The position numbers and the translations under genes were made by a program. A stretch of DNA of 64,000 nucleotides, taken from the NCBI GenBank assembly GCA_947627275.1, contig CANQVK010000005.1:1-64000 (forward strand), written 5' to 3'. This document shows, one piece after another, positions 45,546-53,561 of the stretch (the first letter of the stretch is position 1; the number at the start of each line of letters is the position of its first letter). This stretch comes from an uncultured Ruminococcus sp. (lineage in GTDB: Bacteria; Bacillota; Clostridia; Oscillospirales; Ruminococcaceae). Under the pieces are notes generated by a model. That model had not been told where the DNA came from. It saw nothing but the letters and a program-made list of their open reading frames with translations, and did no database searches.

Positions 45546-46272
45546 GACCTGCTTTTATCCCTGACATGATAATATCCCTTGCTTTTACAGCTTCTTCTTT
45601 GGATAACGGCGGCGTATCGGGCAGCGGATAGTCAAATCTGAGTTCGGCGTATTTGTGGCGCGCCATATCGTGGTACGGAAGCACGTCGAGAGCCTTAAGA
45701 TTATCAAGAGACGCAAGAAATTTTCCGAGACGGAAAAGTTCCTCGGGAGAATCGGTCAGCCCCGATACGACGACACGCCTTATCCATACGGGGATAGCCA
45801 ATTCACGCAGACGCTCAGCAAACCGCAGTATGTTTTCGTTTCCGATACCTGTAAGCGACTTATGCTTATCGCTGTCCATATGCTTTATATCGAGCATTAC
45901 AAGATCGGTATATTTCAGGACTTTATCAATTTTTTCAGTTGACCGAGGGTCGTAAACAGCCGCAGACGTATCGAGGCAGGTATGTATACCTGCTTTTTTT
46001 GCGCCCTCAAAAAGCTCCGCAAGAAATTCCGGCTGAGCGAGAGGCTCTCCGCCTGTTGCCGTAATTCCGCCCGATCTCAGAAACTCCTTGTAGGAATCGT
46101 ATTCCTCTAAAAGCTCCTTTACCGTGACCTCTCTGCCTTTCCGGAACTCCCACGTATCGGGATTATGGCAATATTTGCAGCGGATAGGGCATCCCTGAAA
46201 AAACACAACGAACCGTACTCCCGGACCGTCTACAGTCCCGAAGCTTTCAGTAGAATGAATATATCCCGTCAT
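45535..46272 (-). CDS. pflA: Pyruvate formate-lyase activating enzyme
   Basis: Radical-SAM enzyme that makes the glycyl radical on pyruvate formate-lyase. The 245-residue protein has GPGVRFVVFFQGCPIRCKYCHNPDTW with the C-X3-C-X2-C cluster motif, then GGITATGGEPLAQ and VMLDIKHMD. The pfl gene itself is not in the window. It follows cca directly (the cca stop and pflA start overlap, ATGA). Confidence 0.93.
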   Translation of the reverse strand: MTGYIHSTESFGTVDGPGVRFVVFFQGCPIRCKYCHNPDTWEFRKGREVTVKELLEEYDSYKEFLRSGGITATGGEPLAQPEFLAELFEGAKKAGIHTCLDTSAAVYDPRSTEKIDKVLKYTDLVMLDIKHMDSDKHKSLTGIGNENILRFAERLRELAIPVWIRRVVVSGLTDSPEELFRLGKFLASLDNLKALDVLPYHDMARHKYAELRFDYPLPDTPPLSKEEAVKARDIIMSGIKAGLRN

Positions 46273-47600
46273 TTTTTCATCTCCTTTGCACGTTTGAGTA
46301 AAGCTGTTCGTTCGTTTGGAAGAACCTCGTCAATGATCAGTTCCAGTAATTCTTTCAGACAAATGCCTATTTCTCTGCCCTTGAAGCCGAGCGAAATAAG
46401 GTCGGCGCCGTTTATTGCCATTTCCGCAAGGCTTATGCAGCTTTTCTCCGCAGCAAGCTGTCGGGCTGTTTCGGCAAATCGGTCAAATTCGGCGTTTTCG
46501 GCAAGTACAAACTCCTGTTTTGCGGCGTTATCGGCTTTCTTGGCTTCAATTAGCATTAGAAAGCCGTCAAGTCCTATATTGCTCATAATGCGTTTTATCT
46601 GTTTTTCGGATACTATTTTGTCGCTGTGTCGGAAAATGATTTCGCATACCGCAGTAATGGTCTTGTTGTCGAATTTCAGGCGTTTGAGGATAAGCCGAGC
46701 CTTGTCTGCGCTTGCTTTTGCATGTCCCTTGAAATGACCGTAGCCGTTTTCGTCAAGGGTGAACATTTCCGGTTTTCCGACGTCGTGCAGAAGCATGGCG
46801 AGCCTGAGCGTATTTTCCCCGTCAACTCCCGAAGGTATCGCATTTACGGCACGCACGGTATGCTCGTAGACAGTGTATTTGTGATAGCGTGAACGCTGGT
46901 CGAAATCAAAGCAGGGGATAAGCTCCGGTATCATCTGCCCGATTATATCGCGGAACCGAAGCATTACGTCAACGGAGTTCACACCGCTCAGAAGCTTGAT
47001 AAGCTCCGCCGAAATGCGTTCCGAGGAAATGCTGCCGAGCCTGTCTTTCTGCCTGATAGCGGCGGCGGCGGTATTTTCTTCTATTTGAAAATCAAGAACG
47101 GACGAGAAACGCAGGCTTCGCAGAATACGAAGCGCATCCTCGGAAAAACGTTCTTCGGGGTCTCCTACGCAACGAATAATACGGTTTTCAATATCTTTTC
47201 TGCCGTTAAACGGGTCGAATATATTTCCTTTGGAATCCATGGCGACAGCGTTCACCGTAAAGTCGCGGCGTGCAAGATCGGATTTCAGATCGTTAGTGAA
47301 GCTGACGTTATCGGGACGGCGGGAGTCGCTGTATTTGCCGTCTATGCGGAATGTCGTGACTTCAAAAGGCATACCGTTTTTCAGAACGGTCACTGTGCCG
47401 TGCTTTATGCCGGTAGGGATGACCTTTTCTGCGGAGAATACTTCCGTTATCTGATCAGGCAGGGCGTTTGTTGCAATATCAAAATCATGAGGAATACGCT
47501 TCATGAGCATGTCCCTGACGCAGCCCCCTACAGGATATGCCTCAAAACCTGAGCTTTCAAGTTTTTCAAGAATGTACAGGCAGTTTTTATCGGTTATCAT
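46269..47600 (-). CDS. cca: CCA-adding tRNA nucleotidyltransferase
   Basis: Adds or repairs the CCA end of tRNAs; relevant here because tRNA-Leu in this window does not encode CCA. The 443-residue class II enzyme has the nucleotidyltransferase head GGCVRDMLMKRIPHDFDIAT (catalytic Asp pair), RRDFTVNAVAMD and DPEERFSEDALRILRSLRFSS. A C-terminal HD domain (LAMLLHDVGKPEMFT) is also present. Its end overlaps pflA (ATGA). Confidence 0.94.
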   Translation of the reverse strand: MITDKNCLYILEKLESSGFEAYPVGGCVRDMLMKRIPHDFDIATNALPDQITEVFSAEKVIPTGIKHGTVTVLKNGMPFEVTTFRIDGKYSDSRRPDNVSFTNDLKSDLARRDFTVNAVAMDSKGNIFDPFNGRKDIENRIIRCVGDPEERFSEDALRILRSLRFSSVLDFQIEENTAAAAIRQKDRLGSISSERISAELIKLLSGVNSVDVMLRFRDIIGQMIPELIPCFDFDQRSRYHKYTVYEHTVRAVNAIPSGVDGENTLRLAMLLHDVGKPEMFTLDENGYGHFKGHAKASADKARLILKRLKFDNKTITAVCEIIFRHSDKIVSEKQIKRIMSNIGLDGFLMLIEAKKADNAAKQEFVLAENAEFDRFAETARQLAAEKSCISLAEMAINGADLISLGFKGREIGICLKELLELIIDEVLPNERTALLKRAKEMKK

Positions 47601-47670
47601 ATTATCATCCTTCGGATTTTTTCTTAATTTTTATTATACTATATTTTTTGGGAATTTGCAATATTGAATT

Positions 47671-47831
47671 TATACTAAACGCTATAGCCAAACGCGCAAT
47701 AAATGACAAGCAGATTTTGCACATAGCAAGGCGGAGGACGCAGGCATACTGTCGTATGGCAAGGACGACAACGATGCAATGTGTAAAATATGCTGTCAGA
47801 TATGCGTGATTTGCTATAGCGTTTAGTATAA
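47671..47831. repeat. Family C MITE-like repeat, copy C1
   Basis: About 160 bp. Ends TATACTAAACGCTATAGC and GCTATAGCGTTTAGTATA are perfect inverted repeats. The core includes CATACTGTCGTATGGCAAGG, whose reverse complement recurs in element D. Nearly identical to C2 at 53562. It could fold as one long stem. Confidence 0.8.
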
Positions 47832-47837
47832 GTAACT

Positions 47838-47869
47838 TAAGTGAACTAACATCGGATTCCAAAGGGAAC
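47838..47869 (+). repeat. Family A relic
   Basis: TGAACTAACATCGGATTCCA followed by AAGGGAACG matches the start of relic A0 (CGAACTAACATCGGGATTCC). The hairpin partner is lost. The rest of the gap up to 47993 holds nothing I can assign. Confidence 0.45.
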
Positions 47870-47993
47870 GCCTACAATTTCTGAGGTTCGCATTTTTCAA
47901 TAATTGATCTTCATGAAAAGCGCACGAAAATAATGAAGATAGATGTAGTTAGCAAAAACTAACGTGTAGCCGGTCTTCATTTGTCAAAAGCCC

Positions 47994-48022
47994 TTGATTA
48001 AATTTTGAAAATGTAGTATAAT
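47994..48022 (+). promoter_or_regulatory. Promoter of the scaffold/GGGtGRT operon
   Basis: TTGATT, 17 bp, TATAAT, about 110 nt before the first start codon. Confidence 0.75.
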
Positions 48023-48027
48023 GTTAT

Positions 48028-48106
48028 TGTATGCGGAACGGCTTAATGCCCGTTCCAATATCCGATAAATGTATGCGGAGCTGCGTTAAGTCAGTTCGGC
48101 GGTCAA
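48028..48106 (+). promoter_or_regulatory. Two tandem similar hairpins in the scaffold/GGGtGRT leader
   Basis: The 5' leader has two units that both begin TGTATGCGGA and end in a hairpin: GGAACGG/CCGTTCC (48036-48057) and GAGCTG/CAGTTC with one G-U pair (48078-48097). They are spaced about 42 nt apart. The meaning is unknown; a regulatory leader is possible. Confidence 0.5.
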
Positions 48107-48136
48107 TTATCAATTATCCCGAAAGGAGTATTAAAA

Positions 48137-48829
48137 ATGATTTATTCTCACGAAGTTGAAACAATGTGCCCTATCGCACAGGGCGTTGCTCACGGTGCAG
48201 CTCCGATCCCGGAGGAGGCAAAGTGGGTGAAGGCTAAGGAGATCAAGGATATTTCCGGCTTCACACACGGTATCGGTTGGTGCGCTCCTCAGCAGGGTAC
48301 CTGCAAGCTCACCCTCAACGTTAAGGAGGGCGTTATTCAGGAGGCTCTCGTTGAGACTATCGGCTGCTCCGGCATGACTCATTCCGCAGCTATGGCTTCG
48401 GAAATCCTCCCCGGCAGAACTATTCTCGAGGCTCTTAATACAGACCTCGTATGCGACGCTATCAATACAGCTATGAGAGAGCTTTTCCTCCAGATCGTTT
48501 ACGGACGTTCGCAGTCCGCATTCTCAGAGGGCGGTCTTGTTGTCGGCGCAGGTCTTGAGGATCTCGGCAAGGGACTTCGTTCACAGGTCGGCACAATGTA
48601 CGGTACTCTTGCAAAGGGTCCCCGTTACCTTGAAATGACAGACGGCTACGTTACAGGTCTTGCTCTTAATGAGGATAACGAGATCATCGGCTATAAGTTC
48701 GTAAACTTCGGCAAGATGATGGACTTTATCAAAGCAGGCGACGACGCTAATACTGCATTTGAGAAGGCTCAGGGTCAGTACGGCAGAGTTGCTGACGCAG
48801 TTAAGATCGTTGATCCCAGAAAAGAATAA
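48137..48829 (+). CDS. NifU-like iron-sulfur cluster scaffold family protein
   Basis: A 230-residue protein resembling the N-terminal NifU/IscU scaffold fold: GCSGMTHSAAMASEIL (about residues 76-91) with a conserved Cys, and CDAINTAMRELFLQIVYGRSQSAF. Further Cys residues in the first 60 (ETMCPIAQG, GWCAPQQGTC) could bind a cluster. The usual three-Cys NifU pattern is not fully present, so its exact chemistry is uncertain. This long form is always found with the GGGtGRT gene as far as I know from clostridial genomes, and the pair is 14 bp apart here. Codon use looks strongly optimised, which suggests high expression. Confidence 0.82.
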   Translation: MIYSHEVETMCPIAQGVAHGAAPIPEEAKWVKAKEIKDISGFTHGIGWCAPQQGTCKLTLNVKEGVIQEALVETIGCSGMTHSAAMASEILPGRTILEALNTDLVCDAINTAMRELFLQIVYGRSQSAFSEGGLVVGAGLEDLGKGLRSQVGTMYGTLAKGPRYLEMTDGYVTGLALNEDNEIIGYKFVNFGKMMDFIKAGDDANTAFEKAQGQYGRVADAVKIVDPRKE

Positions 48830-48843
48830 GGAGGACTACTGAA

Positions 48844-49842
48844 ATGGCTTTATTTGAATCATATGAGAGACGTGAAAAGCAGATCCTTGACGTTATCAAG
48901 GCTTACGGCATCAATACAATCGAAGAATGCGCTGACGTCTGCAAGGAAAAAGGTCTCGATATCTATAAGCTCGTTGAGGGCATTCAGCCTATCTGTTTCG
49001 AGAACGCTAAGTGGGCTTACACGGTAGGCTGCGCTATCGCTATCAAGAAGGGCTGCACAAGAGCTGCTGATGCTGCCGCTGCTATCGGAGAGGGACTTCA
49101 GGCTTTCTGCATTCCCGGTTCTGTAGCTGATCAGCGTAAGGTAGGTCTCGGTCACGGAAACCTCGGCAAAATGCTCCTTGAGGAGGAGACAGAGTGCTTT
49201 GCATTCCTCGCAGGTCACGAGTCGTTCGCTGCTGCTGAGGGCGCTATCGGTATTGCTGAAAAGGCTAACAAGGTTCGTCAGAAGCCCCTCCGCGTTATAC
49301 TTAACGGTCTCGGCAAGGACGCTGCTCAGATCATCGCTCGTATCAACGGTTTTACATATGTTGAGACAGAAATGGATTATCACACAGGCGAAGTCAAGGA
49401 AGTTTTCCGCAAGCCTTATTCCGAAGGTCTCCGTTCAAAGGTAAACTGCTACGGCGCAAACGATGTAACCGAGGGCGTTGCTATCATGTGGAAAGAGAAC
49501 GTTGACGTTTCTATTACAGGAAACTCCACTAACCCCACACGTTTCCAGCACCCCGTTGCAGGCACATACAAGAAAGAGCGTACAGACGCAGGCAAGAAGT
49601 ACTTCTCAGTAGCTTCCGGCGGCGGTACGGGACGTACTCTCCACCCCGATAACATGGCAGCAGGCCCTGCTTCCTACGGTATGACGGATACTATGGGACG
49701 TATGCACTCAGATGCTCAGTTTGCAGGTTCTTCTTCCGTTCCCGCACACGTTGAGATGATGGGTCTTATCGGTATGGGAAATAACCCCATGGTCGGCGCT
49801 ACCGTTGCTTGCGCTGTTGCTGTTGAAGAGGCTATGAAGTAA
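48844..49842 (+). CDS. GGGtGRT protein, conserved protein of unknown function
   Basis: A 332-residue soluble protein named after the motif SVASGGGTGRTLHPDNMAAG near residue 260. Other conserved stretches are GLGHGNLGKMLLEEETECFAFLAGHESFAAAEGAIGIAEKA, LNGLGKDAAQIIARINGFTYVE and GNSTNPTRFQHPVAGTYKKE. The mixture of Gly-rich loops suggests a nucleotide- or cofactor-binding enzyme, but no reaction is known to me. It is co-transcribed with the NifU-like scaffold gene, so it may receive or use an Fe-S cluster. It has strong codon bias. RBS AAGGAGGACTACTGA lies just before the start. Confidence 0.85.
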   Translation: MALFESYERREKQILDVIKAYGINTIEECADVCKEKGLDIYKLVEGIQPICFENAKWAYTVGCAIAIKKGCTRAADAAAAIGEGLQAFCIPGSVADQRKVGLGHGNLGKMLLEEETECFAFLAGHESFAAAEGAIGIAEKANKVRQKPLRVILNGLGKDAAQIIARINGFTYVETEMDYHTGEVKEVFRKPYSEGLRSKVNCYGANDVTEGVAIMWKENVDVSITGNSTNPTRFQHPVAGTYKKERTDAGKKYFSVASGGGTGRTLHPDNMAAGPASYGMTDTMGRMHSDAQFAGSSSVPAHVEMMGLIGMGNNPMVGATVACAVAVEEAMK

Positions 49843-49882
49843 GATAAAATCTGAAAATATGTCCGTGAGGACGTTTATATGT

Positions 49883-49915
49883 GGCGCTGCTTGCGATAAT
49901 GACGTAAGCAGCGCA
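49883..49915 (+). terminator. Terminator of the scaffold/GGGtGRT operon
   Basis: Stem GCGCTGCTTGCG / CGTAAGCAGCGC with a short loop. The T tract is weak. Confidence 0.65.
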
Positions 49916-49941
49916 CAATTTGTATTTAGTAAAAATAAATA

Positions 49942-49967
49942 AGCGTTCTCCCACAACAGGAAAACGC
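49942..49967 (-). terminator. Terminator of tRNA-Ala
   Basis: On the minus strand: stem GCGTTTTCC / GGAGAACGC followed by TTATTTATTTTT. It lies 20 bp after the tRNA end. Confidence 0.7.
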
Positions 49968-49987
49968 CTATTTTACGTCGTTTTAAA

Positions 49988-50063
49988 TGGTGGAGCATAG
50001 GGGACTTGAACCCCTGACCCCCACACTGCCAGTGTGGTGCGCTCCCAACTGCGCTAATGCCCC
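49988..50063 (-). tRNA. tRNA-Ala, anticodon GGC
   Basis: On the minus strand 76 nt starting GGGGCATTAGCGCAGTTGGG and ending ATGCTCCACCA with CCA encoded. The acceptor stem pairs with one G-U. The anticodon stem CCACA/TGTGG encloses loop CTGGCAG, anticodon GGC. The T-arm GGTTCAAGTCC is intact. Confidence 0.95.
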
Positions 50064-50321
50064 GGATAAGAGAGAGAAGCTTTCAACGGACTGTAGACAG
50101 AGCGATGAATAGAGAAGCTTCTCGTACTTCGATAAAACTACTATACAATTATATCATATTGAGAACAAAAAGTCAATAGCAAAGCAAACGGCAATTTGCA
50201 CAAAAAGTCATGTGATAATTTGTGGATAAATGCACATTAAAATACCGCAAGCCAAAATGAACATAAATAGCCATACTTGTCAAAGAATTTTTTATCAGTT
50301 CATAGAATATCTTGACTATGC

Positions 50322-50350
50322 TTTACAAATGGAGATCATTGGAGTACAAT
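50322..50350 (+). promoter_or_regulatory. Promoter of the MATE gene
   Basis: TTTACA, 17 bp, TACAAT, about 40 nt before the start codon. The rest of 50064-50390 is A/T-rich with no gene or repeat that I can see. Confidence 0.6.
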
Positions 50351-50390
50351 ATATAATCGGAGATTTATTTATTAAGGGGGAGAAAATAAT

Positions 50391-51755
50391 ATGAACAGCA
50401 GATCAGCCGACCTGACGCAAGGACCTTTGCTAAAGCAGATCATATTCTATACCATACCGATAATACTTACGGGCATATTGCAGCTTTTATTCAATGCTGC
50501 TGATCTTGTAGTTGTCGGACAGTATTGCGGAAGCATTTCCGTAGGCGCAGTAGGAGCGACAGGTCCGGTCATCAATCTTATAACAAATTTGTTTATCGGT
50601 TTCTCGGTAGGCTCGGGAGTTTCAGTTGCGCACGGAATAGGGGCTGGGAAAGACGAGGACGTTCGCAGAGTGGTGCGTACATCTATACCGCTTGCGGCAA
50701 TATGCGGACTTATTCTGACCATAATAGGAATTGCCGGAGCGAAGTTTATTCTTCAGTTGATGGATACTCCAGACGACGCTATCGACTTGTCAGCCGCTTA
50801 CATGAGGATATATTTCTGCGGAATAGTTTCAAGTATGCTGTATAATTTCGGTTCTGCGATACTAAGGGCGGCAGGGGACACCAAGTCTCCCCTTATTTAT
50901 CTTACAGCGGCGGGAATACTTAACGTGATGCTCAATCTTCTTTTTGTAACCGTATTTAAAATGGACGTTGCGGGAGTTGCGCTCGCTACGGCATTATCGC
51001 AGACCGTATCAGCAGCGCTTATAATTCGTGCGCTCATGCGCCGTGACGATGCGTGCAAGCTGGAGTTAAAGAAAATGCACATATATAAACGGCAGCTTTT
51101 CAGGATAATGCAGATCGGTTTTCCTGCCGGCATACAAGGCTCTCTGTTCTCGATATCGAATGTTATCATACAGTCGTCGGTAAATTCATTCGGTTCTATA
51201 GCAATGTCTGGAAATGCTGCGGCACAAAATATCGAGGGTTTCGTTTACACCTCAATGAACTCGGTAAGTCAGTCCGCATTGAATTTTGCCGGACAGAATC
51301 ATGGCGCAGGCAAGTTCGACCGCATACGAAAAACTATGTTCATATGTCTTGGGTTTGTCCTGTGCATTGGCTTAGGTCTTGGACTTTCAGCGTATTTCTT
51401 TTCCAAACCGCTTTTGTCGATATATATTTCCGACTCTGCGGAGGCTATTGAATACGGTATCGTCCGTGTGCTTTACATCTGCGTGCCGTACTTTTTATGC
51501 GGTCTTATGGACGTATCAACGGGACTTCTCAGAGGACTGGGCAGCAGTATTCTCCCGATGATAATAACGATCGCAGGCGTATGCGGATTCAGAGTGCTGT
51601 GGATATGCACTGTTTTCAGGCTGCCGCAGTATCATTCTCTTGAGGTTCTGTATATCTCATACCTTATCTCGTGGGCTATGACATTTTTGGTGCAGATAAC
51701 TCTTTTTGTGATTCTGCTGAATATCAAAAAGAAAAAAGCGCGGTTACGGCAATAA
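50391..51755 (+). CDS. MATE family efflux transporter
   Basis: A 454-residue cation-coupled multidrug/toxin exporter with about 12 membrane helices in two related halves. It begins ADLTQGPLLKQIIFYTIPIILTGILQLLFNAADLVVVGQY, the normal opening of this group. Family positions include GAVGATGPVINLITNLFIGFSVGSGV in helices 2-3 and MSGNAAAQNIEGFVYTSMNSVSQSALNFAGQN in the second half. The substrate cannot be read from the sequence. RBS AAGGGGGAGAAAATA precedes the ATG. It is a stand-alone gene with repeat A3 downstream. Confidence 0.94.
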   Translation: MNSRSADLTQGPLLKQIIFYTIPIILTGILQLLFNAADLVVVGQYCGSISVGAVGATGPVINLITNLFIGFSVGSGVSVAHGIGAGKDEDVRRVVRTSIPLAAICGLILTIIGIAGAKFILQLMDTPDDAIDLSAAYMRIYFCGIVSSMLYNFGSAILRAAGDTKSPLIYLTAAGILNVMLNLLFVTVFKMDVAGVALATALSQTVSAALIIRALMRRDDACKLELKKMHIYKRQLFRIMQIGFPAGIQGSLFSISNVIIQSSVNSFGSIAMSGNAAAQNIEGFVYTSMNSVSQSALNFAGQNHGAGKFDRIRKTMFICLGFVLCIGLGLGLSAYFFSKPLLSIYISDSAEAIEYGIVRVLYICVPYFLCGLMDVSTGLLRGLGSSILPMIITIAGVCGFRVLWICTVFRLPQYHSLEVLYISYLISWAMTFLVQITLFVILLNIKKKKARLRQ

Positions 51756-51796
51756 CCCTTTTTCAGCTTCCGGCATACAATATGATATGATACTAT

Positions 51797-52073
51797 ACAC
51801 GGAAATCAATTTTAAGGTTTACAGTAAATTTACGCAGAGGGACTCTGTCCCCCTGCACCCCCTGCCAAAGGGGTGACCCCTTTGGAATCTCTGTGGTCGT
51901 GAATTGGACTGTGGCAATCCCGAAATCAGCACGACGCTGTTAGTCTCCGTGATTACCACAGTCCAATTCACGAGAACGGACACCAAGAGATGCCTCTTTA
52001 ACAGAAGGTAAAGTGAAGCAATATCCGCTGTATAAATTTACTGTAAAACTTTAAAAATTGAATTACGTGTTAT
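51797..52073. repeat. Family A copy A3, bounded by family B-like ends
   Basis: Outer ends: ACACGGAAATCAATTTTAAG...ACAGTAAATTTA and TAAATTTACTGTAAAACTTT...AATTACGTGT, inverted over about 37 bp and similar to family B ends. Inside, read on the minus strand: AAGAG/CTCTT hairpin, long hairpin with 22-nt arms (51951-51972 and 51898-51919, 21 of 22 paired), CCAAAGGGG/CCCCTTTGG and a GGGGGACAGAGTCCC hairpin. It fills the whole gap between the MATE gene and the 52112 gene. Confidence 0.72.
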
Positions 52074-52111
52074 AGCGACCCAAAATCAAAATGCCGAAGG
52101 AGATATTTATC

Positions 52112-52435
52112 ATGGACGGATTAATTATAACGGCTGCTGTAATTCTTGCGGTCGTAGCCATTATCGAAATAGTAACGGTATTTTTCTCTCTGCCTGTTGA
52201 CAGCGCGCCGCCATACGTTACTGTACTGCCCGTTTTCGCCGACGATAAGCTTTTTGAAAGACGGCTTGAATATCTTATGCAGAAGGGCTGTGGAAGAAGA
52301 AGCGCAATACTGGTGAACTACACAGCAGATTCCCGTCAGACCGAGCTTTGCAGGCGATTTGTCCATGATAATCCCGATGCGGTCTTTATTTCTCATGAGG
52401 AGCTTGAAAACTTCTTTACAGGGATATTTTCATAA
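52112..52435 (+). CDS. Hypothetical protein with one membrane helix
   Basis: A 107-residue protein. An N-terminal hydrophobic helix (about 3-27, LIITAAVILAVVAIIEIVTVFF) is followed by a compact soluble domain (about 33-107, YVTVLPVFADDKLFERRLEYLMQKGCGRR...). It is not a family I can name. The track start at 52091 is passed over because GAAGGAG lies 9 bases before the ATG at 52112. The gene is 150 bp upstream of sigG with a terminator between, so co-expression in sporulation is possible but not shown. Confidence 0.7.
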   Translation: MDGLIITAAVILAVVAIIEIVTVFFSLPVDSAPPYVTVLPVFADDKLFERRLEYLMQKGCGRRSAILVNYTADSRQTELCRRFVHDNPDAVFISHEELENFFTGIFS

Positions 52436-52448
52436 GGCAACCAAATAT

Positions 52449-52484
52449 AATCGGAGCAGGCAAGCGCAACTGCTCCGATTATTT
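52449..52484 (+). terminator. Terminator of the 52112 gene
   Basis: Stem AATCGGAGCAG / CTGCTCCGATT followed by ATTTTG. Confidence 0.75.
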
Positions 52485-52584
52485 TGTTATTATTTTTAAA
52501 TAGAATTAAGACAAAAATTTCCAATGATTAGTTTCGGAAATATTGTCCATAATAATATCATCAAATTTTTTGGGAGATAATATT

Positions 52585-53358
52585 ATGGCATATAATAAGG
52601 TTGTGATTTCCGGAATAAATACATCTGAGCTTATCGTGCTTAAAGAGGAGGAGAAGATCAGGCTGCTTAAGGAGTACAAGGAAACGGGCAGCAAAGCCGC
52701 AAAGGACGCTCTTATCAACGGCAATCTGCGGCTTGTTCTCAGCGTGATACAGCGGTTTACAGGCAGGGGAGAGGACGTTGACGATCTCTTTCAGATAGGC
52801 GTAGTGGGACTTATCAAGGCAATAAATAACTTTGATTTAACAAAAGAGGTGCGATTCTCCACCTACTGCGTGCCTATGATAACGGGCGAGCTTAGACGGC
52901 ATCTTCGGGATTTCAGTCAAATAAAAGTCAGTCGTTCTCTCCGCGACCTTGCATACAAGGCTATACAGGCAAAGGAACGGCTTATACTGAAAAATCAGCG
53001 AGAACCCAATATTGAGGAAATTGCCAATGAAATAGGTGAAAAGCGTGCGGATGTGGTCATTGCGCTTGAAAGCATAAGCGACCCTATCTCGCTGTATGAG
53101 CCTGTTTATTCGGATTCTGATGATAACATGTATATCATGGATCAGATAGGCGATAAGAATGATGTGGACAGCTGGATGGGTTCTATTGCTATTCGGGACG
53201 CGATAAAGTCTCTCGGCGACCGTGAGCGGAATATCCTGTATCTGAGATTTTTGCAGGGCAAAACGCAGGTCGAAGTAGCTAATGAGATAGGAATATCTCA
53301 GGCGCAGGTATCGCGTCTTGAAAAAAGCGCAATAGCACGTATAAAGGACAGCGTATAG
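52585..53358 (+). CDS. sigG: Forespore sigma factor G
   Basis: RNA polymerase sigma factor that drives late forespore genes during endospore formation. The 257-residue protein follows B. subtilis SigG closely: NKVVISGINTSELIVLK at the N-terminus, then NGNLRLVLSVIQRFTGRGEDVDDLFQIGVVGLIKAINNFDL (region 2), VRFSTYCVPMITGELRRHLRD, VSRSLRDLAYKA (region 3) and GKTQVEVANEIGISQAQVSRLEKSA (region 4 helix-turn-helix). The start MAYNKVV at 52585 follows TGGGAGATAATATT. It implies sporulation capacity or a recent history of it, which is not universal among ruminococci. Confidence 0.93.
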   Translation: MAYNKVVISGINTSELIVLKEEEKIRLLKEYKETGSKAAKDALINGNLRLVLSVIQRFTGRGEDVDDLFQIGVVGLIKAINNFDLTKEVRFSTYCVPMITGELRRHLRDFSQIKVSRSLRDLAYKAIQAKERLILKNQREPNIEEIANEIGEKRADVVIALESISDPISLYEPVYSDSDDNMYIMDQIGDKNDVDSWMGSIAIRDAIKSLGDRERNILYLRFLQGKTQVEVANEIGISQAQVSRLEKSAIARIKDSV

Positions 53359-53367
53359 TTATACCGC

Positions 53368-53483
53368 GCAAATCAATTTTGAGAAAAATTGTGATATTCC
53401 TGCTTTCGTAGGGACACGACACGCCGTGTCCCTACACATATACAATCTTGACAAATAAAATTTCAAAAATTGATTTGCGTGGT
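53368..53483. repeat. Family B MITE-like repeat, copy B2
   Basis: Ends CGCAAATCAATTTTGAGAAA and AAAATTGATTTGCGTGG are inverted; the centre is GTAGGGACACGACACGCC followed by GTGTCCCTAC. Compared with B1 it is an inverted, shorter version with a single central palindrome. Confidence 0.75.
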
Positions 53484-53500
53484 AGTTATACTTCCCTCTA

Positions 53501-53529
53501 TTGCAAATTCCTTAAAAATATGTTATAAT
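53501..53529 (+). promoter_or_regulatory. Probable promoter of the YitT-type gene
   Basis: TTGCAA, 17 bp, TATAAT. The transcript would include repeat C2 before reaching the gene. Confidence 0.6.
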
Positions 53530-53561
53530 AAATATGTGTAGGAAAACACAATAATATTTTC

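Noticed and set aside
11443-52073. Family A as retron msr-msd loci
   Set aside because: The variable long hairpin resembles an msd stem, but no reverse transcriptase ORF is next to any copy in the window. Without one the idea cannot be supported.
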